From: Acidobacteriaceae bacterium
GTDB lineage: Bacteria > Acidobacteriota > Terriglobia > Terriglobales > Acidobacteriaceae
NCBI GenBank assembly: GCA_030041045.1
Contig: JASHOQ010000084.1
Span: 1 to 50,819, forward strand
Reading direction: 5' to 3'
DNA: 50,819 nt
Part shown: positions 1-8,945 of the stretch, piece by piece
How positions within the stretch are numbered: the first letter of the stretch is position 1
Layout of the letters: each line of letters starts with the position of its first letter
Made by a program: the position numbers and the translations under genes
The notes under the pieces: model-generated
Seen by the model: only the letters and a program-made list of their open reading frames with translations
What the model was told of the DNA's origin: nothing
The model's database searches: none

Positions 1-419
<419 letters not shown>

Positions 420-423
<4 letters not shown>

Positions 424-788
424 TTCCGGCCCGGTCTGAAATGCTGACTTGCTAACTTGCTGACTTGCTGACTCGCTGTATCACAACTCCCGTCCGGGCA
501 ACTCGATTGGGCTGCATGGGCCGCGCGTGCAAACGCCTCTTCCTCGCTCTGGAACTCGGCTTCGAGCACGCCCATCGCGCGAAAATCCTCGAGCGTCTTC
601 TTGGCCGTCTCCTCGTCGATCCTGGCGATGGCAAAACCCACGTGCACGATGGCGTAATCGCCTACCTGGAGCTCGGGCACGCAATCGAGGCACACGCGTT
701 TCACCACCCCGCCGAAGTTCATGCGTCCCATACGCAGCCCGCCTTCGGCAAAGACTTCTTCCACGCGACCGGGAATGGCCAGGCACAT
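420..788 (-). CDS. hypC: HypC/HybG-family hydrogenase maturation chaperone
   Basis: A 122-residue protein starting MCLAIPGRV, the hallmark HypC N-terminus. Cys2 is the essential residue that binds the iron centre together with HypD, and it fixes the start codon, since the initiator Met must directly precede that Cys. The core (to about residue 90) has the small beta-barrel pattern including [12 protein letters not shown]. HypC proteins are usually 75-100 residues. This one carries an extra C-terminal tail of about 30 residues, the last part of which is encoded by an 8-bp tandem repeat. It overlaps hypD by 4 bases. No Shine-Dalgarno is visible before the ATG and a -10-like box lies only 7 bases upstream, which suggests a leaderless message. 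Confidence 0.95.
443..478. repeat. 8-bp tandem repeat inside the hypC 3' end
   Basis: About 4.5 copies of GCTGACTT (one unit with an A, one with a C substitution) run through the last codons of hypC. Because 8 is not a multiple of 3, gain or loss of a unit would shift the hypC frame near its end and could also change its overlap with hypD. The function of HypC should tolerate this, since the tail lies beyond the conserved core. Confidence 0.85.
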
Positions 789-794
789 ACCGCA

Positions 795-840
795 TTTATA
801 GCGCGTGCAATCGTAAAGGAAAAGTGATTTGGATCACTTT
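795..840 (-). promoter_or_regulatory. CRP/FNR-type operator and promoter of hypCD
   Basis: A perfect 8-bp inverted repeat with a 4-base centre, AAAGTGATTTGGATCACTTT, occupies 821-840. It contains GTGA-N6-TCAC, the core recognised by CRP/FNR-family regulators. On the reverse strand a TATAAA box follows at 800-795, placing the transcription start at about 788-789, at the hypC ATG itself. The palindrome centre (830.5) is then about -41.5 to -42.5, the classic class II activator position. This geometry supports activation of hypCD by a CRP/FNR-like protein. Which regulator binds (cAMP, oxygen, NO or CO sensing) cannot be told from the sequence. Confidence 0.6.
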
Positions 841-859
841 CTTTGAGGCGCACAAATCC

Positions 860-1348
860 TCATTGGGAACGAAAAAGCCAGTTCCAGAGCGCCACAACGC
901 CGAGCCCGAGGAAAATGACGGCAAAGGCCGTGAGCCAAAGCTTCAGAATGTCGCGAGGCGGCCGAATGCGATTGGAACCGAGGGAAGAAAGAAACCCGAT
1001 GGCGCTCGACCGGTCGGAAGAAACGAGAACGAGAATGTAATGATCGCCCTCGCTCAGTTTCGCCACCGCGTCGTCCCACGATTCCTCTTCTTCTTTTTTG
1101 TTCCCGTGATGGCGAGCCGTGATCTTACGAACCAGACCGCTGACCTTCCGCTCATATTCGTCCTGGTCGTACTCCGCGTCGAACTGGGCGCTCACCTCTG
1201 CCATCTCGGGTAGCGTCCAGTCGGTCTCAGAGAAATAGAGCATTTTGCGCTCGATCTCCGAAAGAGGGTTGCCTCCCTGCTCGGCTTCGGCGGCAATCCG
1301 GCTTGCAAGGTAGTCCTTAGCCTCGCGAATTGTACGGAAGTTTCTCAC
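860..1348 (-). CDS. Uncharacterised protein with C-terminal membrane anchor
   Basis: A 162-residue protein I do not recognise. The first ~110 residues are charged and soluble, with an acidic stretch (KKEEEESWDD) near residue 84. The last ~30 residues form one hydrophobic helix (LKLWLTAFAVIFLGLGVVALW) ending in a short basic tail, so it is probably a tail-anchored inner-membrane protein facing the cytoplasm. It starts 27 bases after the stop of the upstream membrane-protein gene and is likely co-transcribed with it. It is separated from hypC by the CRP/FNR-type operator, so hypCD looks like an independent unit. Confidence 0.7.
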   Translation of the reverse strand: MRNFRTIREAKDYLASRIAAEAEQGGNPLSEIERKMLYFSETDWTLPEMAEVSAQFDAEYDQDEYERKVSGLVRKITARHHGNKKEEEESWDDAVAKLSEGDHYILVLVSSDRSSAIGFLSSLGSNRIRPPRDILKLWLTAFAVIFLGLGVVALWNWLFRSQ

Positions 1349-1375
1349 GCTCGAATCCTAATGGAAAAGCGGATA

Positions 1376-2089
1376 TCAATCCGAGATCATCTCTTCCCCG
1401 GGCAAAATGGGCCGTGTGCGCGGCAACACGCCGCTGCGGGCGAGCGCACCCATGAGGGCAAGCGCGCTTGCAAAGACGATCAGCTTGACGAGGCTTCCCG
1501 TGCGCGTTTCCGGAAGCGCTTTCCACAGAATGAGCAGGAGGGTTTGCGCGGTGGTCACCGCCCAGACGGAGCCGTAAAAGTAGCGGCGCTCCGTGCCTTC
1601 GCCTTTCGTCGACTTGCCCACGCGGGGCAGCTTGCCCGCCGCGCCCAGCAGCAGAATCGCCGCGCAGAGCGGGAAGTACCCGTAATGATAAATCTGCTTC
1701 AGATACCACCTGCCGGTCACAACGGCGATCGCGAGGCCGCTCAGATTGAGCAGCGCAAAGCTGAGCACGGCGTTCCAGGCAAAGGTGTAGCAGATCTTGC
1801 GGTAGAGCGGATTCGGTTTGTCTTCATCGAAGCGCAGAATGTACGGGCGCGGCTCCACGCCCGGCAGTTGCGCGCACAGGCCGGCAATGCCGGTGCCCAG
1901 CAGCACGATCCCGAGCCAGATGGAATTGTTGCGGCTGAAGCCGTGCGCGAAGAGGCTGAAGGTGAGCGGTCCGGGCAGCAAGAAGAAGACCCAGATCCAG
2001 ATGGGCCAGTGGGCCAGCCGGTAGTAGGGCTTGTTGCGCTCGCGAATCTTGCGCTGATGGGCGTATTCAACCTTTCCGCTGTACTGCAT
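1376..2089 (-). CDS. Six-helix integral membrane protein of unknown function
   Basis: A 237-residue protein with about six hydrophobic helices, for example WPIWIWVFFLLPGPLTF near residue 27 and SLVKLIVFASALALMGALA near the C-terminus. The open frame extends further upstream to 2452, but that extension runs antisense through the start of the divergent hydrolase gene and has no hydrophobic or conserved look, so I start at the ATG at 2089 (MQYSGKVEYAHQRKI). I see no catalytic motif and do not recognise the family. It is followed closely by the tail-anchored protein gene. Confidence 0.75.
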   Translation of the reverse strand: MQYSGKVEYAHQRKIRERNKPYYRLAHWPIWIWVFFLLPGPLTFSLFAHGFSRNNSIWLGIVLLGTGIAGLCAQLPGVEPRPYILRFDEDKPNPLYRKICYTFAWNAVLSFALLNLSGLAIAVVTGRWYLKQIYHYGYFPLCAAILLLGAAGKLPRVGKSTKGEGTERRYFYGSVWAVTTAQTLLLILWKALPETRTGSLVKLIVFASALALMGALARSGVLPRTRPILPGEEMISD

Positions 2090-2198
2090 CACGAGTGAGT
2101 CTCGCAAAGCGGGTGCGCGCGCGTCAAACGCCGGGCGCTCGAACGGCGTGATAGACTCCGTGTGCGCCTGGATCGGGTGAAACTTCGGAGATGCTTTG

Positions 2199-3422
2199 AT
2201 GGCCAAGCGGCTGATGGGATGGGCCGGATTGCCTGCGTTTCTGCTTGCGGCCGGCGCGATCTGCAGCGCGCAATCTTCGCCTGCCCCGCAATGGGTGGGA
2301 ACCTGGGCGGCGTCGCCCATGCTCGCGCTTCCCGGATTCGCCACGCGCCCCTTCACGGGAACCACGCTGCGCGAGATCGTCCACATCTCCAACGGCGGCG
2401 ACATGCTTCGCGTGCGCTTCAGCAACGAATTTGGAACCGATCCTTTGACCATCGGCGACGCTCATGTGGCATTGAGTGCGGGCGGCGCGGCCGTCGAGCC
2501 GGGAACCGATCACACGCTCACCTTCGGCGGCGCGGCCCAGGTGCGCATCGCGCCGGGCGCAGCCGTCTTCTCCGATCCGGTATCGCTGGCCGTGCCTGCG
2601 CTCTCTGATCTCGCCATCAGCTTTTACTTGCCCAACCAGAACCTGCGCGCGGAGACATTCCACTCCTTCGCCGACCAAGACAACTTTTCCGCCGATGGCG
2701 ACGTGGCCGGCGCCGCGGCGCTCGCTCAACCCAGCAAGTTTTCCTCCTGGTACTTCCTGAACGGCGTGGACGTTCCCGCCGTCGCGGGCTCGCGCGCCAT
2801 CGTGGCGCTGGGCGATTCGATCACCGACGGCGCGCACTCGACGCCCGACGCCAATCGCCGCTGGCCCGATGTGCTGGCCGCGCGGCTCAAGCAGGAGCCG
2901 GGACTGGAGCACGTGTCCGTGCTGAACGAGGGCATTGGCGGCAACCGCGTGCTGAATGAAACTGCGGGGCCGAGCGCGCTTTCGCGATTCGACCGGGATG
3001 TGTTGGCGCAGGACGGCGTGAAATACCTGATTGTTCTCGAGAGCATTAACGATATCGGCCACATGGCGCGCCCAACCGGGCCGGAGGACGACATCACTGC
3101 CGCCCAATTGGAGTTTGGGCTCAAGCAGATTGCCGAAGCCGCGCACGAGCACGGCATCAAGGTTTACGGCGCAACGCTCACACCTTACGGCGGCGCATGG
3201 TATTACTCCGACAAAGGCGAGCAGATTCGCGAAGAAGTGAACAACTGGATCCGCTCGAGCGGCGTCTTCGATGCCGTGATCGATTTCGACCAGATTGCGC
3301 GCGATCCGGCCAATCCCACGCGCTTCAATCCCGCGTACGACTCGGGCGACCATTTGCATCCAGGCGACGAGGGCTACAAGGCCATGGGCGCGGGCATCGA
3401 CCTCAAACTGTTCGCGAAGTAG
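2199..3422 (+). CDS. Secreted SGNH/GDSL-family esterase or lipase
   Basis: A 407-residue exported hydrolase. A signal peptide (hydrophobic core LPAFLLAAGAI, then CSAQSSPA) is followed by an N-terminal beta domain of about 150 residues and an SGNH hydrolase domain. The catalytic blocks are GDSITDG near residue 205 (Ser nucleophile), GGNRVL (block II Gly), INDIGH (block III Asn) and DHLHPGDEGY near residue 385 (Asp and His). Family members remove acyl or acetyl esters from lipids or polysaccharides; the substrate is not predictable. The frame also opens at a TTG at 2196, but the GGAG at 2187-2190 fits the ATG at 2199 best. Its 3' end overlaps the convergent lycopene cyclase gene by 20 bases. 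Confidence 0.9.
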   Translation: MAKRLMGWAGLPAFLLAAGAICSAQSSPAPQWVGTWAASPMLALPGFATRPFTGTTLREIVHISNGGDMLRVRFSNEFGTDPLTIGDAHVALSAGGAAVEPGTDHTLTFGGAAQVRIAPGAAVFSDPVSLAVPALSDLAISFYLPNQNLRAETFHSFADQDNFSADGDVAGAAALAQPSKFSSWYFLNGVDVPAVAGSRAIVALGDSITDGAHSTPDANRRWPDVLAARLKQEPGLEHVSVLNEGIGGNRVLNETAGPSALSRFDRDVLAQDGVKYLIVLESINDIGHMARPTGPEDDITAAQLEFGLKQIAEAAHEHGIKVYGATLTPYGGAWYYSDKGEQIREEVNNWIRSSGVFDAVIDFDQIARDPANPTRFNPAYDSGDHLHPGDEGYKAMGAGIDLKLFAK

Positions 3423-4368
3423 GCGGCTGTGCAGCGGGTTCCTGCCCCGCCGGGCCTCTCTGCAACTTGATTTTCAGCACCTCATAGACAATCGCCGTGG
3501 TATAGGTGACGGAAATCCACACCAGCACCTCTTCAATCGGCAGGTTCGCCCACGCGGTGATGAAAATGCCGATCATCGGCTCTGGTCGGAAGCCCCACCA
3601 GCCATAAGGGACAGCCAGCGTTGCCTCCCAGAACAGGCTGATGAGCAGGATCATGAACATCGTGAGCGAGAGCGCACGCCAGTGGATGAAGTTCCGCGCC
3701 GCGGGAAAGAGCGCGATGGAGGGCACGGTGCTGCCCGTCACCAGCGCGATGAAGTAGTACGGCAATCCGGCGGGAGCGGATGAGAAGCACTTTTTGTAGA
3801 TGATTGCCGCGGCAATCAGCGCCGCGCCCGCAACGAAAGAAGCCGGATGAAAGCTGAGCAGGCGGCGAATCTTGGCGCTTTCTGCGCGCGGATCGGCGAC
3901 GCTGTAGCGGGCGAGCCAGTATTCGCCGGTCCATACGTAGAGCAGAAGCACGGCGAGGAATCCGGTGAAGTAAAACACGTACTCCTCTACGGGAATCGCT
4001 GCGCCGATTGCCGGCGCGCGAACGCCCAGCGTGGCGCCGGAGTTCAGGTAGGTGAAGAAGCGGTTGGCGAAGAAGAAATCGAGCGCAAAACCCACGGGCA
4101 CCAGCAGCGCCAGGGTGAGCGCGAAGGCTCGCCGCGGAATGCGCAGCCGCTCCTGCGGCAGGAACCATCCGCCGATGACGGCAATGGGAACCACGAACAG
4201 GAGCAGGCTCACGGTATATCCGTGCGGTGTAGGGTTCGCGCCGGCAACGGCAATCGCAGCTGGCACGCGCACCGTGTGTAGCGTAATGCCTGCCGGAATC
4301 ACGATGACGAGGAGCATGACCAAGACCAGCCATGCGCTCTGGCGCGGAGTTGGCGGGTTGCCGTTCAT
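3403..4368 (-). CDS. Fused (CrtYcd-type) lycopene cyclase family membrane protein
   Basis: A 321-residue membrane protein with about eight hydrophobic helices. It carries two copies of the PxEE motif typical of CarR/CrtYc-CrtYd lycopene cyclases: PVEEYVFYF near residue 126 and PIEEVLVWI near residue 277. In actinobacteria the two halves are often separate subunits; here they are fused in one chain, as in some other bacteria and archaea. Family members cyclise the ends of linear carotenoids such as lycopene in the membrane. No other carotenoid gene is in the window, so the substrate is unproven and it could serve another isoprenoid. It is convergent with, and slightly overlaps, the SGNH hydrolase gene. 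Confidence 0.85.
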   Translation of the reverse strand: MNGNPPTPRQSAWLVLVMLLVIVIPAGITLHTVRVPAAIAVAGANPTPHGYTVSLLLFVVPIAVIGGWFLPQERLRIPRRAFALTLALLVPVGFALDFFFANRFFTYLNSGATLGVRAPAIGAAIPVEEYVFYFTGFLAVLLLYVWTGEYWLARYSVADPRAESAKIRRLLSFHPASFVAGAALIAAAIIYKKCFSSAPAGLPYYFIALVTGSTVPSIALFPAARNFIHWRALSLTMFMILLISLFWEATLAVPYGWWGFRPEPMIGIFITAWANLPIEEVLVWISVTYTTAIVYEVLKIKLQRGPAGQEPAAQPPTSRTV

Positions 4369-4405
4369 GGTCGCAAGTCCCTCTTACGCGCGGGGGAGAA
4401 ATGTC

Positions 4406-6319
4406 CTACTCGACGGTAACCGATTTGGCCAAGTTGCGCGGCTGATCCACATCACAGCCGCGGCGGACGGCAATGTAATAGGCGAGCAGTTGCAGGGGCA
4501 CAATCTCGATGAGCGGCGCAAGCAGCTCCGGCGCGGGCGGAATGTGGATCACGTGTTCCACCAGGCTGCCAATGAGCGCGTCGCCTTCTGTGGCCACGGC
4601 GATCACGCGGCCGGAGCGCGCCGTCACTTCCTGGATGTTCGAGAGCGTCTTTTCGTAGCGCAGCTTCGAAGCCGGATCGGTTTGGTCGCGGTGGGCGAGC
4701 ACCACCACCGGCAGTGTCTCATCGATGAGCGCATTCGGTCCGTGCTTCATTTCGCCGGCTGGGTAACCCTCGGCGTGAATGTAGGAGATTTCCTTGAGCT
4801 TCAGCGCGCCCTCGAGGGCGATGGGAAAATGAATCCCGCGGCCGAGATAGAGGAAATCGCGCACGTGGGCGAATTCCCGCGCCAGCTCTTCGCACTGAGT
4901 GGAGCAGGCGCGCAGGACTTCTTCCATCTTGACGGGAATGCGGCTCAACTCCTCAATCAGCGCGACCGATTGCGCCTTGTCGAGCTTGCCGCGAAGCTGG
5001 CCGAGCTTGAGCGCCAGCAGAAACAGTGCGGTGAGCTGCGAAGTGAAGGCCTTGGTGGACGCGACGCCGATCTCCGGACCGGCATGGGTGTAAATTGCGC
5101 CGTGCGCCTCGCGCGCCACCATGGCGCCGACGACGTTGCAAATGGCTACGGTCTTCGAGCCCAGCGCCTTCATTTCGCGCTGCGCGGCCAGCGTGTCTGC
5201 GGTTTCGCCGGATTGCGTGATGAGCAGACCCAGCGCGCCGGGTCCGGCGATGGGATCGCGGTAGCGGTATTCGCTGGCGTAGTCCACATCCACGGGCAGA
5301 CGGGCCAGCCGCTCGATCATATATTTGCCGGTGAGCGCCGCGTGCCAGCTGGTTCCGCAAGCGGCAATGTTGATGCTCTGGGCGCGGGCCAGCTCTTCAT
5401 CGCCGATCGCCATCTCGCCCAGGAAGACTTTGCCCGAGTCGAGCGAAACGCGGCCGAGCGTGGTGTCGGTCACGGCGCGCGGCTGCTCCCAGATTTCCTT
5501 GAGCATGAAGTGCTTGTAGCCGCCTTTTTCCGCCTGAATCGGATCCCATTGAATGCGCGTCAGCGCGCGCTCTACCGGCTTGCCGTCGAAATCAGTGAAC
5601 GCGATGCCGCCCCGCGTGAGAATCGCCACGTCGCCATCGGCGAGGAAGTAAATGTTGCGCGTGTGATGCAGGATACCGGGAACATCCGAGGCCACGAAAT
5701 ACTCGCCCTCGCCCTCGCCAATAATGACCGGAGGTCCGAGGCGCGCGGCCACGATCTTGTCCGGCTCCGCCGCCGACAGAACGCCCAGCGCAAAGGCGCC
5801 GGTGAGGCGCCGGGCCGCGCGGCGCACGGCCTCTTCGAGTGGAACCGGCTCACGCCCCGACGACGAAGACCTGTCGCCGGAGGCCCCAGCTTCGGCGTCC
5901 TTTTGAATCTGCTCGATCAGGTGGGCGATGATCTCGGTGTCAGTTTCGGTGACGAATTTGTGGCCCAGCGCCGTGAGCTCGTGCTTCAGCTCCAGATAAT
6001 TTTCGACGATGCCGTTATGCACCACCACTATGCGGCCGGAGCAGTCGCGATGCGGATGCGCGTTTTCTTCCGTCGGCCTTCCATGCGTGGCCCAGCGCGT
6101 GTGCCCGATGCCGAATGTGCCCTCGAGCGGGTGATCACGGAGAATCTCTTCGAGATTTGCCAACTTGCCCGAAGCGCGGCTTACCTCGAGCTTGCTGCGC
6201 CCGGCGCTGCCCACGGCGATGCCGGCCGAATCGTAGCCGCGATACTCGAGCCGCCGCAACCCTTCGACAATGACCGGAACGACCTTCTTGGGGCCGATAT
6301 AGCCGACAATTCCGCACAT
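4406..6319 (-). CDS. glmS: Glutamine--fructose-6-phosphate aminotransferase (isomerizing)
   Basis: A 637-residue protein of normal length for GlmS, which makes glucosamine-6-phosphate from fructose-6-phosphate and glutamine, the first step toward UDP-GlcNAc for peptidoglycan. It begins MCGIVGYIG, where Cys2 is the glutaminase nucleophile after Met removal, and has the glutaminase motifs RWATHG and HNGIVEN. Two SIS sugar-isomerase domains follow (CGTSWHA, SQSGET-like QSGETADT near residue 370; [16 protein letters not shown] near 500), and it ends in the conserved AKSVTVE tail. The upstream purS gene is 84 bases away on the same strand and could be co-transcribed. No glmS ribozyme-like element was recognised upstream. 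Confidence 0.97.
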   Translation of the reverse strand: MCGIVGYIGPKKVVPVIVEGLRRLEYRGYDSAGIAVGSAGRSKLEVSRASGKLANLEEILRDHPLEGTFGIGHTRWATHGRPTEENAHPHRDCSGRIVVVHNGIVENYLELKHELTALGHKFVTETDTEIIAHLIEQIQKDAEAGASGDRSSSSGREPVPLEEAVRRAARRLTGAFALGVLSAAEPDKIVAARLGPPVIIGEGEGEYFVASDVPGILHHTRNIYFLADGDVAILTRGGIAFTDFDGKPVERALTRIQWDPIQAEKGGYKHFMLKEIWEQPRAVTDTTLGRVSLDSGKVFLGEMAIGDEELARAQSINIAACGTSWHAALTGKYMIERLARLPVDVDYASEYRYRDPIAGPGALGLLITQSGETADTLAAQREMKALGSKTVAICNVVGAMVAREAHGAIYTHAGPEIGVASTKAFTSQLTALFLLALKLGQLRGKLDKAQSVALIEELSRIPVKMEEVLRACSTQCEELAREFAHVRDFLYLGRGIHFPIALEGALKLKEISYIHAEGYPAGEMKHGPNALIDETLPVVVLAHRDQTDPASKLRYEKTLSNIQEVTARSGRVIAVATEGDALIGSLVEHVIHIPPAPELLAPLIEIVPLQLLAYYIAVRRGCDVDQPRNLAKSVTVE

Positions 6320-6403
6320 GGGTTGATTTTATGCGACAAGAGGTGTCCGGCCGCGCCGATCGCATGAGAAACGTTTCCGGCGCGAACCGGCGGGGGCGAG
6401 GAA

Positions 6404-6652
6404 CTATTCTTCGATGCGGTACGTGTACTCTTCAATGACGGGGTTGGTGAGCACTTCGCGCGCGATGCGCTCCACCTGCGCGCCGGCCGCTTCGGCGCTC
6501 AAGCTTTCGGCCAGAGAAAGGGCGAAGTATTTGCCCTGGCGGACGCCGGTTACTTCGGCGAAACCGATCTTGCGCAGGGCGTTGTGGATGGTCTGGCCCT
6601 GCGGATCGAGGACCGATGCCTTCAGCGTGACATAGACATGCGCCTTCATCAT
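6404..6652 (-). CDS. purS: PurS, phosphoribosylformylglycinamidine synthase subunit
   Basis: An 82-residue protein matching PurS in length and sequence (AHVYVTLKASVLDPQG at the start, RQGKYFAL in the middle, NPVIEEYTYRIEE at the end). PurS links the glutaminase PurQ and the synthetase PurL in the small-subunit type FGAM synthase of purine synthesis. No purQ or purL is adjacent in this window. Two ATGs stand in tandem (6652 and 6649). A TATAAT box on the reverse strand at 6663-6658 puts the transcription start at the first ATG, and there is no Shine-Dalgarno, so the message may be leaderless. Confidence 0.93.
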   Translation of the reverse strand: MMKAHVYVTLKASVLDPQGQTIHNALRKIGFAEVTGVRQGKYFALSLAESLSAEAAGAQVERIAREVLTNPVIEEYTYRIEE

Positions 6653-6657
6653 CCGCG

Positions 6658-6663
6658 ATTATA
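6658..6663 (-). promoter_or_regulatory. -10 box of purS, probably a leaderless start
   Basis: TATAAT on the reverse strand ends 5 bases before the first purS ATG. Normal spacing between a -10 box and the start site would place +1 at or one base from that ATG. I do not see a good -35 box, so the assignment rests on the perfect -10 hexamer alone. Confidence 0.45.
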
Positions 6664-6771
6664 GTATTTGCGGGCGTTTTCGCCGGAAGGTTCCCACGAC
6701 CCGGCCTTTTTCCACGCGCTTCCCGTCGGCGCCGGATTGCGATTCCCAAAGCGAACGAGAAGGACGATGCG

Positions 6772-7326
6772 ATGACCAATTATCTGGAACTGCCCGTCGG
6801 CGACCGAGCGCCTGAAGTCTTCCGGGTAGTGATCGAGATTCCCAAGGAAGCCACGCAGAAATTCGAGTACGACAAGCAGCTCCACGTCTTCAAGCTCGAT
6901 CGCAATCTGCATTCGCCGGTGCACTACCCCGGCGATTACGGGTTCATCCCTTCGAGCTTGAGCGACGACGGCGATCCTCTGGACGTGCTGGTGTTGGTGC
7001 CCAGCCCCAGCTTCCCCGGCTGCGTGCAGGAAGTGCGCCCTATCGGCCTGCTGGAGATGCTCGACCAGGGAGTGCTCGACGAAAAAGTACTCGCCGTGGG
7101 CAAGAATAACCCGCGCTACACCAACGTGTGGAATTACACCGACACCTATCCGCACCTGCTCAAGGAGATTACGCACTTCTTCTCCATTTATAAGGACCTT
7201 GAGGGCAAGCGCGTTGAGGTGAAGGGCTGGCACGACGCAAGCTATGCGCGCGACCGCGTGGCCCGCGCCATCAGAATGTACGCAGAGGCCAAGGTGCACC
7301 AACCGAAAAAGAAAGCCGCGGTATAA
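6772..7326 (+). CDS. ppa: Inorganic pyrophosphatase (soluble family I)
   Basis: A 184-residue family I PPase, which hydrolyses pyrophosphate to two phosphates and pulls biosynthetic reactions forward. Visible active-site segments are EIPKEATQKFEYD (substrate Lys/Glu), HYPGDYGFIP, the metal-binding DDGDPLDVLVL, and YKDLEGK with the conserved Tyr-Lys near residue 143. The GAGAAGGA ribosome site lies 7 bases before the ATG. It is divergent from purS. It also serves as the reference for a half-length relative encoded at 49058-49306, which repeats only the C-terminal part of this fold. Confidence 0.97.
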   Translation: MTNYLELPVGDRAPEVFRVVIEIPKEATQKFEYDKQLHVFKLDRNLHSPVHYPGDYGFIPSSLSDDGDPLDVLVLVPSPSFPGCVQEVRPIGLLEMLDQGVLDEKVLAVGKNNPRYTNVWNYTDTYPHLLKEITHFFSIYKDLEGKRVEVKGWHDASYARDRVARAIRMYAEAKVHQPKKKAAV

Positions 7327-7395
7327 GCCGCAGTCCGGCTGGCGAGGAGCTGCCCCTATATGGAGCGGCCGCGCCTGCCGCACGACAATCAGGCT

Positions 7396-8742
7396 TCAAT
7401 CGGCGATGGTAACGGAGGCGGCACGCCGGGCCTTGATCATCCTAATCAGCCAGTAAAGCGGCGGGCCGGCGAGCGCGACACAGCTCGAGAACAGCAGCGA
7501 CGAGGTGTTCCCAATAATCTTCTCGTCGCGCGAGATGTACAGCGCATACGCAATCAGCGCGGTGGGACCTGCGCCCAGCAGACAGACAAAAAGAAAATTG
7601 CCGGCGCGGAATGGGCGCTCCAGCCCGGGCTCGCGCACGCGCAACACCACCAGCGCGACGAATTCAAGAATCAGGCTGCTCCCATAGAGCACCAAGTCGA
7701 CGGAGATGAGGCGCTCAAAGGGAAGGGAGAGCGCCAGCGCCCACGCCGCCGAGCAGCCAAGCACGCTCACCCAGGGCACGCCGCGCCGGTTGCGGCGCGT
7801 GAGCACGCGCGGCAGCATCGCGTCCGCGGCCATAGCCACGGGCAGGCGCGTGTAGCTCATCATGAGGGCATTGAACATGCCCACGCCGCAGATCATGCCT
7901 CCGGCAACCACGGCTGTGGCCAGGATGGGCCCGCCCAGTGCACGCCCGGCCACGGCCCAGGAGCCGGTGGTAAAGCCGTCGGGCGAGAGCCCGGCCAGGG
8001 CCATGGCCAGCAGCGGAAGAACATACGTAAAGGCGGTTGCGATGGCGGCGCCGATCATGGCCCGCGGATAGTTGCGCTGGGGATTATCGACGTCGCGCGC
8101 CACGGTGGAAGCATTGTCCCAGCCCATGTAGTTCCACATGGCCACCAGCAACGCGGTGGAGAAGGAGGCGCCCGCAGCCGGCCGGGTCCAGGAGATGGAC
8201 GGATGAACTGCAAGCCCATGCCAGAGGCCCAGCGCGACGAAGACCGCAAATGGCGCCAGCAGAATCACGCCGAGCTTCACACTGTCTTCGCCCACCTCCG
8301 GCGCGCCGCGCAGGTTCCAGGCGGTGCACAGCGCTACCACGGCAAGCTTCCACGCGTAGTCGCGCCAGCCGGCCGTCAGAGCGGGGTTGAGCGCGCCCAG
8401 GTAGAGCGCGAATATGGATGGATAGAGCGCCATGTCGAAGATGCTGGCGGCGAGCGAGAGCCAGCTCTCCTGGTATCCCCAGAAAGAGCCCATGGCGCGG
8501 CGCACCCACACGTAGTAACCGCCCTCGGCGGGGATGGCGCCGGCCAGCTCACCGATCATGAGCGTGGTGGGCAGGCTCCAAATGACGGGCAGCACCAGCA
8601 GAATTACGATGGCGCGGGCGAACCCGGCGCCGCCAAGAATGTCTTCGATGCCGTAGGGACCGCCGGACACCATGAAATAGGTGGCGGCGATGAGCGGCAC
8701 CATCCCCATTTTGCGTCGCGCTGGCTTCAATTGCCGGGGCAT
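7396..8742 (-). CDS. APC-superfamily amino acid permease
   Basis: A 448-residue integral membrane protein with about twelve helices. The first helix region (ISGGPYG-like MVSGGPYGIEDILGGAG) and GELAGAIPAEGGYYVWVRRAMG near residue 75 (in short blocks GELAGAIP and EGGYYVW) are typical of the APC superfamily of amino acid/polyamine/organocation transporters. The substrate cannot be told. The frame is open to a TTG at 8769; I prefer the ATG at 8742 because the extra residues are not conserved in character and neither site has a clear Shine-Dalgarno. It is convergent with ppa, 70 bases apart. Confidence 0.88.
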   Translation of the reverse strand: MPRQLKPARRKMGMVPLIAATYFMVSGGPYGIEDILGGAGFARAIVILLVLPVIWSLPTTLMIGELAGAIPAEGGYYVWVRRAMGSFWGYQESWLSLAASIFDMALYPSIFALYLGALNPALTAGWRDYAWKLAVVALCTAWNLRGAPEVGEDSVKLGVILLAPFAVFVALGLWHGLAVHPSISWTRPAAGASFSTALLVAMWNYMGWDNASTVARDVDNPQRNYPRAMIGAAIATAFTYVLPLLAMALAGLSPDGFTTGSWAVAGRALGGPILATAVVAGGMICGVGMFNALMMSYTRLPVAMAADAMLPRVLTRRNRRGVPWVSVLGCSAAWALALSLPFERLISVDLVLYGSSLILEFVALVVLRVREPGLERPFRAGNFLFVCLLGAGPTALIAYALYISRDEKIIGNTSSLLFSSCVALAGPPLYWLIRMIKARRAASVTIAD

Positions 8743-8830
8743 CACAAGTGAATCTAACAATCTTCTCAACCGCCAGAAAGTGAAAAAGCAGTTGCGAGCG
8801 GGCCGGACGCGCCGCCATGCGCAATTCCGG

Positions 8831-8836
8831 TATAAT
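8831..8836 (+). promoter_or_regulatory. -10 box of the tRNA-Ser gene
   Basis: A perfect TATAAT stands 16 bases before the mature tRNA 5' end. No recognisable -35 box is found 16-18 bases upstream of it. Confidence 0.55.
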
Positions 8837-8852
8837 CCCCTCTGAAAGAGCC

Positions 8853-8945
8853 GGAGAGATGGCCGAGTGGCTGAAGGCGGCGGTTTGCTAAACCGTTATA
8901 GGGTCAAAAGCTCTATCGGGGGTTCGAATCCCCCTCTCTCCGCCA
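8853..8945 (+). tRNA. tRNA-Ser (anticodon GCT)
   Basis: A 93-nt class II tRNA gene. The 7-bp acceptor GGAGAGA/TCTCTCC is perfect, followed by G73 and an encoded CCA. The anticodon loop has GCT at 8887-8889, decoding AGC/AGU. The T arm is GGGGG-TTCGAAT-CCCCC, and a long variable arm stands between, as expected of tRNA-Ser. Its 3' end and the following ~165 bp recur in diverged form at 18776-18955. Confidence 0.97.

Noticed and set aside
2124..3359. 411-codon frame opposite the SGNH hydrolase
   Set aside because: The forward strand has all four SGNH blocks; the reverse translation has no recognisable domain.
4052..6367. 771-codon open frame opposite glmS
   Set aside because: Antisense to an unmistakable glmS; His/Arg/Gly-rich translation typical of a high-GC shadow frame.
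6320..6403. glmS riboswitch/ribozyme upstream of glmS
   Set aside because: 84-bp gap, too short for the element and no matching core; known mostly from Firmicutes.
7360..8751. 463-codon open frame opposite the permease gene
   Set aside because: Shadow frame of an evident amino acid permease; no family motif and hydrophilic, His/Gln-rich translation.
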